A stretch of DNA of 64,000 bases, taken from contig CAYOIZ010000008.1 of assembly GCA_964404165.1 (NCBI GenBank), positions 81,903 to 145,902 of the forward strand, read 5' to 3'. The notes beneath the pieces were generated by a model that saw nothing but the letters and a program-made list of their open reading frames with translations, was not told where the DNA came from and did no database searches. The stretch comes from DASYLJ01 sp964404165 (GTDB lineage: Bacteria; Desulfobacterota; Binatia; DP-6). The stretch's first letter is position 1. The number at the start of each line of letters is the position of its first letter. Both the position numbers and the translations under genes were made by a program. This document shows positions 26,557 to 34,383 of the stretch, piece by piece.

Positions 26557-27726
26557 ATGCGCTACGAGTACACGCCCGAGCAGGTGGCGTGGCGCGACGA
26601 GGTCCGCGCCTTCTGTGCGCGTCACGTCAGCGACGCGCTGCGCGCCGAGATGCGGCAGGCCGGCAACGAGGGCGACGGGCCGCTCGCGAAGGCGTTCCAT
26701 CGGCAGCTCTTCGACAAGGGCTGGTGGGGTGTCGGCTGGCCGCGTGACTTCGGCGGCATGGGGAAGAACGCCGTCGAGCAGTACATCTTCATCGAGGAGA
26801 TGCAGGCGGCAGGCGCGCCGGCGATGAACCTGTCCATCACCTCCGTGGCGCCGACGATCCTGCGCGAGGGCACCGAGGAGCAGAAGGCGCGCTGGCTGCA
26901 GCCCATCCTCCACGGCGAGGTCGACTTCGCAGTGGCGTACTCCGAGTCGGCCGCCGGCACCGACCTCGCCGCGCTGACGACGAAGGCCGAGCTCGACGGC
27001 GACGAGTGGGTCATCAACGGCCAGAAGATGTGGAACACCGGCGCGCACACGGCGACGCACAACTGGGTGGCCGTGCGCACCGAGCCGGACGCGCGCAAGC
27101 ACCAGGGCATCTCGATGATCATCGTCCCGATGGACACGCCCGGGATCGAGGTGCAGGGCATCTGGACGATGTCGGACATCCGCACCAACGCGGTGTTCTT
27201 CGACAACGTCCGCGTGCCGCGCGATCACCTGATCGGCGCCCGCGGCATGGGCTTCTACTACGCGATGATGGCGCTCGACTTCGAGCGTATCCAGCTCGGC
27301 TGCGCCGGCATGCTGCAGCGCCTGCTGGCGGAGCTGAAGACGTTCGTGCGGCGCACGAAGCGCGACGGCCGCGTGCTCGGCAGCATCCCCTGGGTGCGAC
27401 GCGCCATGGCCGATCTCGAGATGCGCGTCGAGGTGGGCCGGCAGGTGGGGCTGCTCAACGCCTGGCTGATCGACCAGGGCGTCGTCCCCACCAAGGAAGG
27501 TTCGATCGCCAAGATCTACGTCAGCGAGCTCAACGCCCACTTTGCCAGCACCGGCATGGACATCCTCGGGCTCGCCGGCCAGATGGGCGCCGACGAGGCG
27601 GCGCCGCTGCACGGCCGGCTGCAGTGGCTCTACACCATCGCGCCGCTGCAGCGCTTCGGCGGCGGTACGAACGAGATCCAGCGCATCATCATCGCCCAGC
27701 GCGGGCTGGGCATGCCGAGGAAGTAG
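26557..27726 (+). CDS. Acyl-CoA dehydrogenase (pair member 1)
   Basis: A 389-residue flavoprotein with the family motifs YSESAAGTDLAAL (FAD and substrate contact), GQKMWNTGAHTA, and the C-terminal FGGGTNEIQRIIIAQRGLG. It removes two hydrogens from the alpha-beta bond of an acyl-CoA and passes electrons to ETF. A second acyl-CoA dehydrogenase gene starts 4 bp after the stop. Paired genes of this sort form mixed alpha/beta enzymes in the breakdown of steroids or other bulky CoA esters; a similar role here is inference. The start is ATG 26557. Confidence 0.94.
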   Translation: MRYEYTPEQVAWRDEVRAFCARHVSDALRAEMRQAGNEGDGPLAKAFHRQLFDKGWWGVGWPRDFGGMGKNAVEQYIFIEEMQAAGAPAMNLSITSVAPTILREGTEEQKARWLQPILHGEVDFAVAYSESAAGTDLAALTTKAELDGDEWVINGQKMWNTGAHTATHNWVAVRTEPDARKHQGISMIIVPMDTPGIEVQGIWTMSDIRTNAVFFDNVRVPRDHLIGARGMGFYYAMMALDFERIQLGCAGMLQRLLAELKTFVRRTKRDGRVLGSIPWVRRAMADLEMRVEVGRQVGLLNAWLIDQGVVPTKEGSIAKIYVSELNAHFASTGMDILGLAGQMGADEAAPLHGRLQWLYTIAPLQRFGGGTNEIQRIIIAQRGLGMPRK

Positions 27727-27730
27727 CGTC

Positions 27731-28852
27731 ATGCATCTCGCACCCACCGACGAGCAGCAGGCGATCGCGCAGGAGGCGCGCCGCTTCCTCACCGCGCAGT
27801 GCACGCGCGAGCGGCGTCTGGCGTGGGACGCGCTGCCCGCCGGCCACGACGACGCCTTCTGGCGCGACGTCGCCGCCCTCGGCTGGCTCGGATTCGGGTT
27901 GCCGGAGGGCGTGGGCGGGCAGGGTGCCTCGTTGGCCGACCTCGGCCTGCTCGTCGAGGAGTGCGGCCGCGCGGTGGCGCCCTTCGGCGTCTTCGCCGCG
28001 ATCGCCGGTGGGCTGGCACTGCAGGCGCTCGGCACGCCGGCGCAGCGCCGGGCGTGGCTGCCGCGCGTCGCTCGCGGCGAGACGCTGGTGACGCTCGCCA
28101 CCGACGAGCTCGCCGCCGTCGCCGACCCGGCATGCTTCGCCACCGTGCTGTCGCGCCGCGGGAAGCAGCTCCGGCTCGACGGCGAGAAGCGCTTCGTCCT
28201 CCAGGGGGTGACGGCGGGCGCGTTCCTCGTAGCCGCACGCGACGGTCGCGGCACCACGGTCGTGCTCGTGCCCGCGGAGACGCCGGGGGTCACCGTCACG
28301 CCCAGCAGCACGCTCGCGAAGGATCGGCAGAGCACGGTGCGGTTTCGTAACGTCGCCCTGCCCGTTACGGCGACCTGTGGCGCCCCGCGTACGGCGTGGC
28401 CCCGGCTCGGGCGCGTGCGACGCACGCTGGCGGCGCTGCTCTGCGCCGATCTCGCCGGCGGCGCCGACGCCGTCCTCGAGATGACCGTGCGCTACACCGG
28501 CGAGCGCGAGCAGTTCGGGTCCAAGCTGGCGACGTTCCCGGCCGTGCAGCAGATGGTGGCGAACATGGCCGTCGATCTCGAAGGGGCGCGCCACGTCGCA
28601 CGCCAGGCGCTGTGGCGGCTCGCGGAGGGACGGCCGGCGGCGCGCGAGGTCGCCATCGCCAAGGCGTGGACGGGGCGCATCTACCGCGACATCACCCTCA
28701 TGGCGCATCAGCTGCACGGCGGTGCCGGGTACGTCGTCGAGCACGAGCTGCACCGGCACTCGTTGCGCGCCAAGCAAGCCGAGCTACTCTTCGGCGGGAC
28801 CGAGGAATGGCTCGACGATCTCGCCGATCAGATGAAGCTGGCCCCCGCCTAG
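27731..28852 (+). CDS. Acyl-CoA dehydrogenase (pair member 2)
   Basis: A 373-residue protein of the same family but more divergent. The middle domain is shortened: where pair member 1 has YSESAAGTDL it has only LATDELAAVADP. The C-terminal helical domain is standard (ERTQFG-like GEREQFGSKL, AHQLHGGAGYVVEHEL). This fits the partner subunit of a heteromeric acyl-CoA dehydrogenase, in which one chain supplies less of the FAD site. It is tightly linked to pair member 1, and its TAG overlaps the GTG of the next gene. The substrate is unknown. Confidence 0.92.
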   Translation: MHLAPTDEQQAIAQEARRFLTAQCTRERRLAWDALPAGHDDAFWRDVAALGWLGFGLPEGVGGQGASLADLGLLVEECGRAVAPFGVFAAIAGGLALQALGTPAQRRAWLPRVARGETLVTLATDELAAVADPACFATVLSRRGKQLRLDGEKRFVLQGVTAGAFLVAARDGRGTTVVLVPAETPGVTVTPSSTLAKDRQSTVRFRNVALPVTATCGAPRTAWPRLGRVRRTLAALLCADLAGGADAVLEMTVRYTGEREQFGSKLATFPAVQQMVANMAVDLEGARHVARQALWRLAEGRPAAREVAIAKAWTGRIYRDITLMAHQLHGGAGYVVEHELHRHSLRAKQAELLFGGTEEWLDDLADQMKLAPA

Positions 28853-30519
28853 TGGGTGCCGCCGGAATGGCGCTCGCCCTGCTGGCGGCGCTGGTGTCCC
28901 CCGCCGCTGCCCGGTCGACCGCCAGTGGCATCGTCGCCACCACCGTCGTCTCCGGGCTCCGCGAGCCGACGGCGCTCGCCATCCTGCCCGATGCGCGACT
29001 CGTCGTGCTGGAGAAGAACGGCACGGTGCGCCTGTGGACGCCGTCGCGTGGGCTGCTGCCGTCCCCGATCCTGACGCTGCCGACGTGCACGGTATCCGAG
29101 ATGGGACTGCTGGGCGTGGTCGCCGACCCCGCGTTCGCGAGCAACGGCTACCTCTACCTGTACGTCACGAACCCGCCGGGCGGCGATCCGCGCCGCTGCG
29201 CCGAGGGCTCCCAGGCGGGACGACGCAACCGCGTCGTGCGCGTCACGCTCGCCGGCGACACCGTCGATCCAGCGTCGCTGGTGGTGCTGCTCGACGGCAT
29301 CCGCACCGACAACACCAACCACGACGGCGGCGGCCTGCGCATCGGGCCCGACGGCGCGCTCTACGTCGGCGTCGGCGACACGGGGATCGGCGACGGCGGT
29401 CCGCCCGGCGCCTCGACGAATCCGTACGCGCACGACCTCGGCAGCCTCGAGGGCAAGATCCTGCGCCTGGCGCTCGACGGCGCGCCGGCACCGGGCAATC
29501 CGTTCCTCGGCACCGGTGGTGCCGCCGACTACGTCTACGCCTACGGGTTCCGCAATCCGTTTCGCTTCGACTTCGATCCGCAGACGGGCCTGCTCTGGGT
29601 CGGCGACGTCGGCCAGGACGCGTTCGAGGAGATCGACGTCGTCGAGCCGGGCGACGATCTCGGCTGGCCGCGCTGCGAAGCCCGCGAGCCCGCCGACGAG
29701 TGCCCGGGCAACAGCGTTCCACCCGTGTACGTGTACTCGCATCAGGATGACGAGGCCTCGGTGACGGGCGGCACCTTCGACGCCAGCGGCGCCTACGTCT
29801 TCGCCGATTTCGTGTTCGACCTGGTCTGGCGCCTCGGGCTCACGGCCGATCGTCGCGACGTCGTCGGCCCGCCCGAGGTGTTGGTGCGGAACGCCGGCGG
29901 GCCCTCCGACTTCCAGCGCGGACCGGACGGGGCGGTGTGGTACGTCGCGTATCTCGCGGGTGAGGTCGTGCGGCTGGCCGCGGGTGACGATGGGCCGTCG
30001 GCAAAATGCACCGCCGCCGTGGGGCGCGTGGCCGCGGTGGCGATGTCGCGCGCCGCGCGCGAAGCGATCCGCTGTGCCCGTGGCGGCACGAGGGTCTGCG
30101 AGCTGCGTGCGTCCACACCACGGCGGCTGCGTCGTCGCCTGGCGCGGACCTGTGGATCGCTGCCACCGGCGGCGACGTGCGGAGATCTCCAGTGCGTGAC
30201 GTGCGGCACGGCGGACGCGCTGGCCGACTGCGTCGCCGCGCGCGGCGTCGAGCTGGCCTCGACGATCCTGACGCAGACCGCGGGGGCGGGGCGCTGCGAA
30301 CGCGCGACCCGACGCGCCATGCTGCGGGCGACGTCGGCGCGGCTCAGGACGGGCGTGGTGACGTCGCTGCGCGGCCTCGGTCGCGCATGTCGCACGCCGT
30401 CCGTGGGGCTCTGCAGCGCCTTCGGCTGTGCGACGTGCGGGAGCGGCGACGAGCTCGGCGAGTGCGTCACGCCATTCGTCGACGAGTTCGTGGAGCGTTT
30501 CGTCGGCGATCCGGGTTGA
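28852..30519 (+). CDS. Secreted PQQ-type sugar dehydrogenase-like propeller with Cys tail
   Basis: A 555-residue protein if begun at GTG 28852; ATG 28867 is also possible, and both leave the signal peptide (ALALLAALVSPAAA). Residues about 25-385 form a glucose/sorbosone dehydrogenase-type beta propeller with EMGLLGVVADP, NTNHDGGGLRIGPDGALYVGVGD, YGFRNPFRFDFDP and LWVGDVGQDAFEEID. Such enzymes oxidise sugars in the periplasm using PQQ. The last 170 residues are a separate Cys- and Arg-rich tail with a repeated CGDLQCVTC / CSAFGCATC pattern, like the tails of other secreted proteins here. No other PQQ gene is visible nearby. Confidence 0.87.
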   Translation: MGAAGMALALLAALVSPAAARSTASGIVATTVVSGLREPTALAILPDARLVVLEKNGTVRLWTPSRGLLPSPILTLPTCTVSEMGLLGVVADPAFASNGYLYLYVTNPPGGDPRRCAEGSQAGRRNRVVRVTLAGDTVDPASLVVLLDGIRTDNTNHDGGGLRIGPDGALYVGVGDTGIGDGGPPGASTNPYAHDLGSLEGKILRLALDGAPAPGNPFLGTGGAADYVYAYGFRNPFRFDFDPQTGLLWVGDVGQDAFEEIDVVEPGDDLGWPRCEAREPADECPGNSVPPVYVYSHQDDEASVTGGTFDASGAYVFADFVFDLVWRLGLTADRRDVVGPPEVLVRNAGGPSDFQRGPDGAVWYVAYLAGEVVRLAAGDDGPSAKCTAAVGRVAAVAMSRAAREAIRCARGGTRVCELRASTPRRLRRRLARTCGSLPPAATCGDLQCVTCGTADALADCVAARGVELASTILTQTAGAGRCERATRRAMLRATSARLRTGVVTSLRGLGRACRTPSVGLCSAFGCATCGSGDELGECVTPFVDEFVERFVGDPG

Positions 30520-30559
30520 CGGCCCGCGCCACCGGTGCTCCAAGGCATGCGAGGCCACG

Positions 30560-31705
30560 ATGGTGCGCTCCGACGCGCTACTCGACCTGCTGGGGGTCGT
30601 CTACGACGCCGCCACCGATGCCGCGGGGTGGGAGCGCTGCCTCGCCGCGCTCGCCGATGCGCTGCATTGTCCCGCCGTCGGCCTGTTCCCGATGGACCCG
30701 GTGTCGGCCTCCACGCGCATCACGCACAACGTCGGTCACGATCCTGCGGCCCTCGCGCAGTACGACGCGTACTATGGCCGGCCGGACGTCAACGTCTACG
30801 CCGGCCAGGTCACGCCGGCGCATCTCGTCCCGGGCACGGTGCTGCGTGCCGACGACATCTGCAGCGACACCGCACTGCTGCGCACCGAATACTGGAGCGA
30901 CTGGCTCCGACCGCAGGAGCTCGGCGCGGGTGGCTTCGGCATCCTGGCGTCGCCGGGCGGTGGGCTCCTGATCCTCAGCGTGGCGCGCTCGCGGCACATC
31001 GGACGGCTCGAGTCCGACGAGGTCGGCCTCCTGCGCGCGGTCCTGCCGCATCTGCAGCGCGCGCTCGAGGTCCAGGAGCGGCTCGAACGCCTGCGGGCCG
31101 ACGGCGAGGCCGCCGTCGTGGCCCTCGATCATCTGCCGTCTGGGGTGATCCTGCTCGACGAGTGCGGTCATCCGCTGCTGATCAATCGCCGGGCGCGCGC
31201 GCTGCTCGACGCCGGCGACGGCCTGACCGTGTCGCGCGACGGCCTCGACGCACTCGACGAGGGCACGACGTCGCGCCTGCGACGCATGATCGGCGCGGCG
31301 GTGGACACCAACCAGGGACACGCGTTGGACGGGGGAGACGCGTTGTCGCTGCCCCGGCGTGGCGCCACGCCGCCCCTGCAGGTCCTGGTGACGCCGGTCG
31401 GGCGCCATCGCTACCGCATCGGGGCACAGTTCGCCGCAGCGGCCGTCTTCGTCGGCGATCCCACCCGCGTCATCGAGGCTCCACCGGCCGTGCTGCGTCA
31501 CCTCTACGGCCTGACGGCGGCCGAGGCATCGCTGGCGATGCTGCTGGTGAACGGTCGCAGCCCCGAGGAGGCGGCGGCCGAGCTCGGCGTCAGCATCCAC
31601 ACCGTCCGGACGCAGCTGAAGCACGTGCTCGCCAAGACCGGCGCGCGCCGCCAGGCCGAGCTGATGCGCCTCTTCCTGCTCGGTCCGGCCGGGCTCGGGG
31701 CCTGA
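30560..31705 (+). CDS. LuxR family transcriptional regulator
   Basis: A 381-residue protein. Its C-terminal HTH (about 315-375) reads YGLTAAEASLAMLLVNGRSPEEAAAELGVS split over two helices, then HTVRTQLKHVLAKTG, the LuxR/FixJ DNA-binding pattern. The N-terminal part looks like a GAF-type ligand domain (about 1-170), followed by a PAS-like region with GVILLDECGHPLLINRRA. It lacks a receiver domain, so it probably senses a small molecule directly. It sits 40 bp after the propeller gene and 46 bp before an LLM oxidoreductase and may control either. GAGG 5 nt before the ATG supports the start. Confidence 0.9.
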   Translation: MVRSDALLDLLGVVYDAATDAAGWERCLAALADALHCPAVGLFPMDPVSASTRITHNVGHDPAALAQYDAYYGRPDVNVYAGQVTPAHLVPGTVLRADDICSDTALLRTEYWSDWLRPQELGAGGFGILASPGGGLLILSVARSRHIGRLESDEVGLLRAVLPHLQRALEVQERLERLRADGEAAVVALDHLPSGVILLDECGHPLLINRRARALLDAGDGLTVSRDGLDALDEGTTSRLRRMIGAAVDTNQGHALDGGDALSLPRRGATPPLQVLVTPVGRHRYRIGAQFAAAAVFVGDPTRVIEAPPAVLRHLYGLTAAEASLAMLLVNGRSPEEAAAELGVSIHTVRTQLKHVLAKTGARRQAELMRLFLLGPAGLGA

Positions 31706-31751
31706 GGCCCGACGGCTGGGACCATCGCGACGCGTGGTGTAGACCCACCCG

Positions 31752-32702
31752 ATGCGCTTCGGAATCCACGCCGGCCCGCAGGACTGCACCATGGACGAGC
31801 TGCGTCGCCTCTGGCGTATCGCGGACGAGCAGGGCTTCCACTGGTGCTCGGTCTGGGACCACCTCTACTCCGTTTCCGACCTGAGCAATCCGGCCAAACC
31901 GGCCTTCGAAGGCGTATCGACGATGGCGGGGCTCGCGGCCTCGACGCGCACCGTCCGCGTCGGCTCGCTGGTGTTCTGCGTCGGCTACCGCAACGTCGGC
32001 GTGCTGGCGAAGGCCGCTGTCACCATCGACCACCTGAGCGGCGGTCGGTGCGAGCTCGGCCTCGGCGCGGGATGGAACGAGAACGAGTTCCGCGCCTTCG
32101 ACGTGCCGTTCCTGCCCATCAAGGATCGGCTCGACGCGCTCGAGGAGAGCGCCATCGTGCTGCGCCGGCTGTTCGACGGCGAGCGCGTCACGTTCGCGGG
32201 CAAACAGATTCGCCTGACGGACGCGCTGTGCGAGCCCCGTCCCGTCCAGCCGCGCCTGCGCCTCTGGATCGGCGGACAGGGCGAGAAGCGGCTGCTGCGC
32301 ATCGTCGCCCGTCACGCCGACGGCTGGAACGTGCCGTTCCTCTCGCCCGAGATCTGGAGCGCACGCAACGCGGTGCTCGATCAGTGGTGCGAGACGGAGC
32401 GGCGCGATCCGCGGGCCGTCATCCGCACCGTCAACGTCGGGCTCGCCATCGGCGAGGACGAGGCGCGCGTCCGTCATCAGGACGAGCAGCTGCAGAAGAT
32501 GTTCGGGGGCATGACCGACTGGGTACGTCCCGGGCATCTCATCGGCACCGCGTCGCAGGTCCGCGACCGCGTCGCCGAATACGAACGTGCCGGCGTGCAA
32601 TGGCTGATCCTGGCGCTGCGAGCGCCCTTCGACTGGGCGGGCCTCGACCTCTTCATCCGCGAGGTCATGCCCGCATTCGCTGCAGGAGACTCCCCATGCT
32701 GA
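31752..32702 (+). CDS. LLM class (F420-type) flavin oxidoreductase
   Basis: A 316-residue luciferase-like TIM-barrel protein. Its conserved parts are MRFGIHAGPQDCTMDEL, HWCSVWDHLY, TVRVGSLVFCVGYRN, the KAAVTIDHLSGGRCELGLGAGW motif of F420-dependent enzymes, and RLWIGGQGEKRLLRI. It would transfer hydride between reduced F420 or FMN and a substrate not identifiable here. A TA step lies 12 nt before the ATG and there is no ribosome site, suggesting a leaderless message. Its stop overlaps the aminotransferase gene by 7 nt. Confidence 0.91.
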   Translation: MRFGIHAGPQDCTMDELRRLWRIADEQGFHWCSVWDHLYSVSDLSNPAKPAFEGVSTMAGLAASTRTVRVGSLVFCVGYRNVGVLAKAAVTIDHLSGGRCELGLGAGWNENEFRAFDVPFLPIKDRLDALEESAIVLRRLFDGERVTFAGKQIRLTDALCEPRPVQPRLRLWIGGQGEKRLLRIVARHADGWNVPFLSPEIWSARNAVLDQWCETERRDPRAVIRTVNVGLAIGEDEARVRHQDEQLQKMFGGMTDWVRPGHLIGTASQVRDRVAEYERAGVQWLILALRAPFDWAGLDLFIREVMPAFAAGDSPC

Positions 32703-33565
32703 TCTGGATGGACGGCGCGCTGCGCCCGCGCGAAGAGGCCACCGTGTCCGTGTTCGATCACGGCCTGCTCTACGGTGACGGCGTGTTCGAGGGCATCCGC
32801 ATCTACGACCGGCGCATCTTCCGGCTCGACCCGCATCTCGACCGGCTCTACGCGTCGGCGCGGGCCATCGCGCTCGACGTGCCGTTGGCGCGTCCGGAGC
32901 TGGTCGCCGCCATCGTCGAGACGATCCGCGCGAACGACACCGTCGACGGCTACATCCGGCTCGTGATCACGCGCGGCGTGGGCGACCTCGGCGTCGATCC
33001 GTCCCGCTGCCCGCGTCCGTCGATGTTCATCATCGTCACCAACATCCAGCTCTATCCCGCCGAGCTGTACGCGAAGGGCATCGCGGTGATCACGTCGGCC
33101 ACGCGGCAGGTGTCGCACGAGGCCGTCGATCCGCGCATCAAGTCGCTCAACTACCTGAAGAACGTGCTGGCGAAGATCGACGCCAGCCGTGCCGGCGCGC
33201 AGGAAGCCATCATGCTGAACGCGGAGGGCTTCATCGCCGAGTGCACCGGGGACAACCTCTTCCTGGTGCGTGCCGGCGAGCTGCTGACGCCGTCGCCGCA
33301 CGACGGCGCGCTCGAAGGTGTGACCCGAGGTGCGATCCTCGAGCTGGCCGGTGAGGCGGGTGTGTATGCGCGCGAGGCGCGGCTGACGCGGTACGACGTG
33401 TACACGGCGGACGAATGCTTCGTCACCGGGACGGGCGCGGAGGTGATGCCGGTGGTGCAGGTCGACGGGCGGCTCATCGGGGACGGGAAGCCGGGGCCGC
33501 TGAGCCGTCGGTTCCAGGAAGCGTTCCATGCGCTGGCGCGGTCGGAGGGGGATCCCGTCTGGTGA
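32696..33565 (+). CDS. ilvE: Class IV aminotransferase (branched-chain / D-amino acid type)
   Basis: A 289-residue PLP enzyme. The PLP lysine is Lys149 (RIKSLNYLKN). Early FDHGLLYGDGVFEGIR and later ECTGDNLFLV and FVTGTGAEVMPV are the fold-type IV hallmarks shared by IlvE, D-alanine aminotransferase and aminodeoxychorismate lyase. Length and the GDGVFEGIR form favour branched-chain aminotransferase, but the D-amino acid enzyme cannot be excluded. AGGAG 8 nt upstream supports ATG 32696, which overlaps the LLM gene. It would catalyse transamination between a branched 2-oxo acid and glutamate. Confidence 0.88.
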   Translation: MLIWMDGALRPREEATVSVFDHGLLYGDGVFEGIRIYDRRIFRLDPHLDRLYASARAIALDVPLARPELVAAIVETIRANDTVDGYIRLVITRGVGDLGVDPSRCPRPSMFIIVTNIQLYPAELYAKGIAVITSATRQVSHEAVDPRIKSLNYLKNVLAKIDASRAGAQEAIMLNAEGFIAECTGDNLFLVRAGELLTPSPHDGALEGVTRGAILELAGEAGVYAREARLTRYDVYTADECFVTGTGAEVMPVVQVDGRLIGDGKPGPLSRRFQEAFHALARSEGDPVW

Positions 33566-33568
33566 TTC

Positions 33569-33713
33569 GGGGTGGTGCGGCGAGGGCGGACGCGGGGTAC
33601 CCCCGGCTGCGCGCGGCGTTCGCACGGCACCACTCCACCCCCTTTCCCCTCCGCGCGTGCTCTCGACGCGCTCGCTCGGGGGGACCCCGCGTCCACCCAC
33701 GCCGCGCCACCCC
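33569..33713. repeat. Element B: hairpin with conserved core (dispersed family)
   Basis: Arms at 33569-33604 and 33678-33713 are 36 nt each and pair at 32 positions. The 73-nt loop (33605-33677), read on the minus strand, matches the loop of element C at 71 of 73 bases. The element starts 3 bp after the aminotransferase stop and precedes the Uma2 gene by about 90 bp. This is the only copy not between convergent genes. Confidence 0.87.
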
Positions 33714-33801
33714 ATGTGACGGCGGGTCGCCTCCGATCGCGTGGCTTTGGTGGTGTGGTCGTGAGCTTCCGCGTCGGTGGGCTCGGTGCTAGCTTCCGAC
33801 C

Positions 33802-34377
33802 ATGGCAGACTTCGCCCCTGCCGGCAGCCGGATCACCAGCGAGCAGTACTTCCATTTGGTCGATCACGGCGGGTTCGAACCCGACGATCGGGTCGAGCTG
33901 TTGGAAGGGGTGGTCGTCTCCGTGCCGCCGGCGAATCCGTTGCACGAGGCGGTGACCGACAAGGTCGCGCAGGCGCTGAAGGCAGCCGTCGGAGACCTGG
34001 CGGCCGTCCGTGTCGAGAAGTCCCTCCACCTCGGGCCCTACTCCACGCCGCACCCCGACGTGGCCGTCGTGCCGGGTATGCTCGACGACTACGTCGCTGC
34101 TCGACCGCGTACCGCGTTGCTCGTGGTCGAGGTGGCGGACAGCTCGCTCGCACAGGATCGCATCAGCAAGGCCGCGATCTACGCTGCTGCGGGAATTCCC
34201 GACTACTGGATCGTCGACCTGCGCCACGGCGTCGTGCGTGTCAGCCGAGCACCGGATCCTGCCGCGGCTCGCTATGCGCGCGTCGACCTCGTGCATCGCG
34301 GCGCACGCATCGCTCTCGTGGCGCTGCCCGGTATCTCCATCGCCGTCGACGACGTGCTGCCTCTCCCGCGCGCGTAG
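33802..34377 (+). CDS. Uma2 family endonuclease
   Basis: A 191-residue PD-(D/E)XK nuclease-fold protein of the Uma2 group. Conserved parts include DRVELLEGVVV, HPDVAVVPG, LLVVEVADSS (the catalytic Asp and Glu), then RISKAAIYAAAGIPDYWIVDL. The family is very common in cyanobacteria and some other phyla, often in many copies; its target is unclear. A TA step lies 12 nt before the ATG with no ribosome site. LigD follows 6 bp downstream, so a DNA-processing link is possible. Confidence 0.91.
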   Translation: MADFAPAGSRITSEQYFHLVDHGGFEPDDRVELLEGVVVSVPPANPLHEAVTDKVAQALKAAVGDLAAVRVEKSLHLGPYSTPHPDVAVVPGMLDDYVAARPRTALLVVEVADSSLAQDRISKAAIYAAAGIPDYWIVDLRHGVVRVSRAPDPAAARYARVDLVHRGARIALVALPGISIAVDDVLPLPRA

Positions 34378-34383
34378 CGCCGC

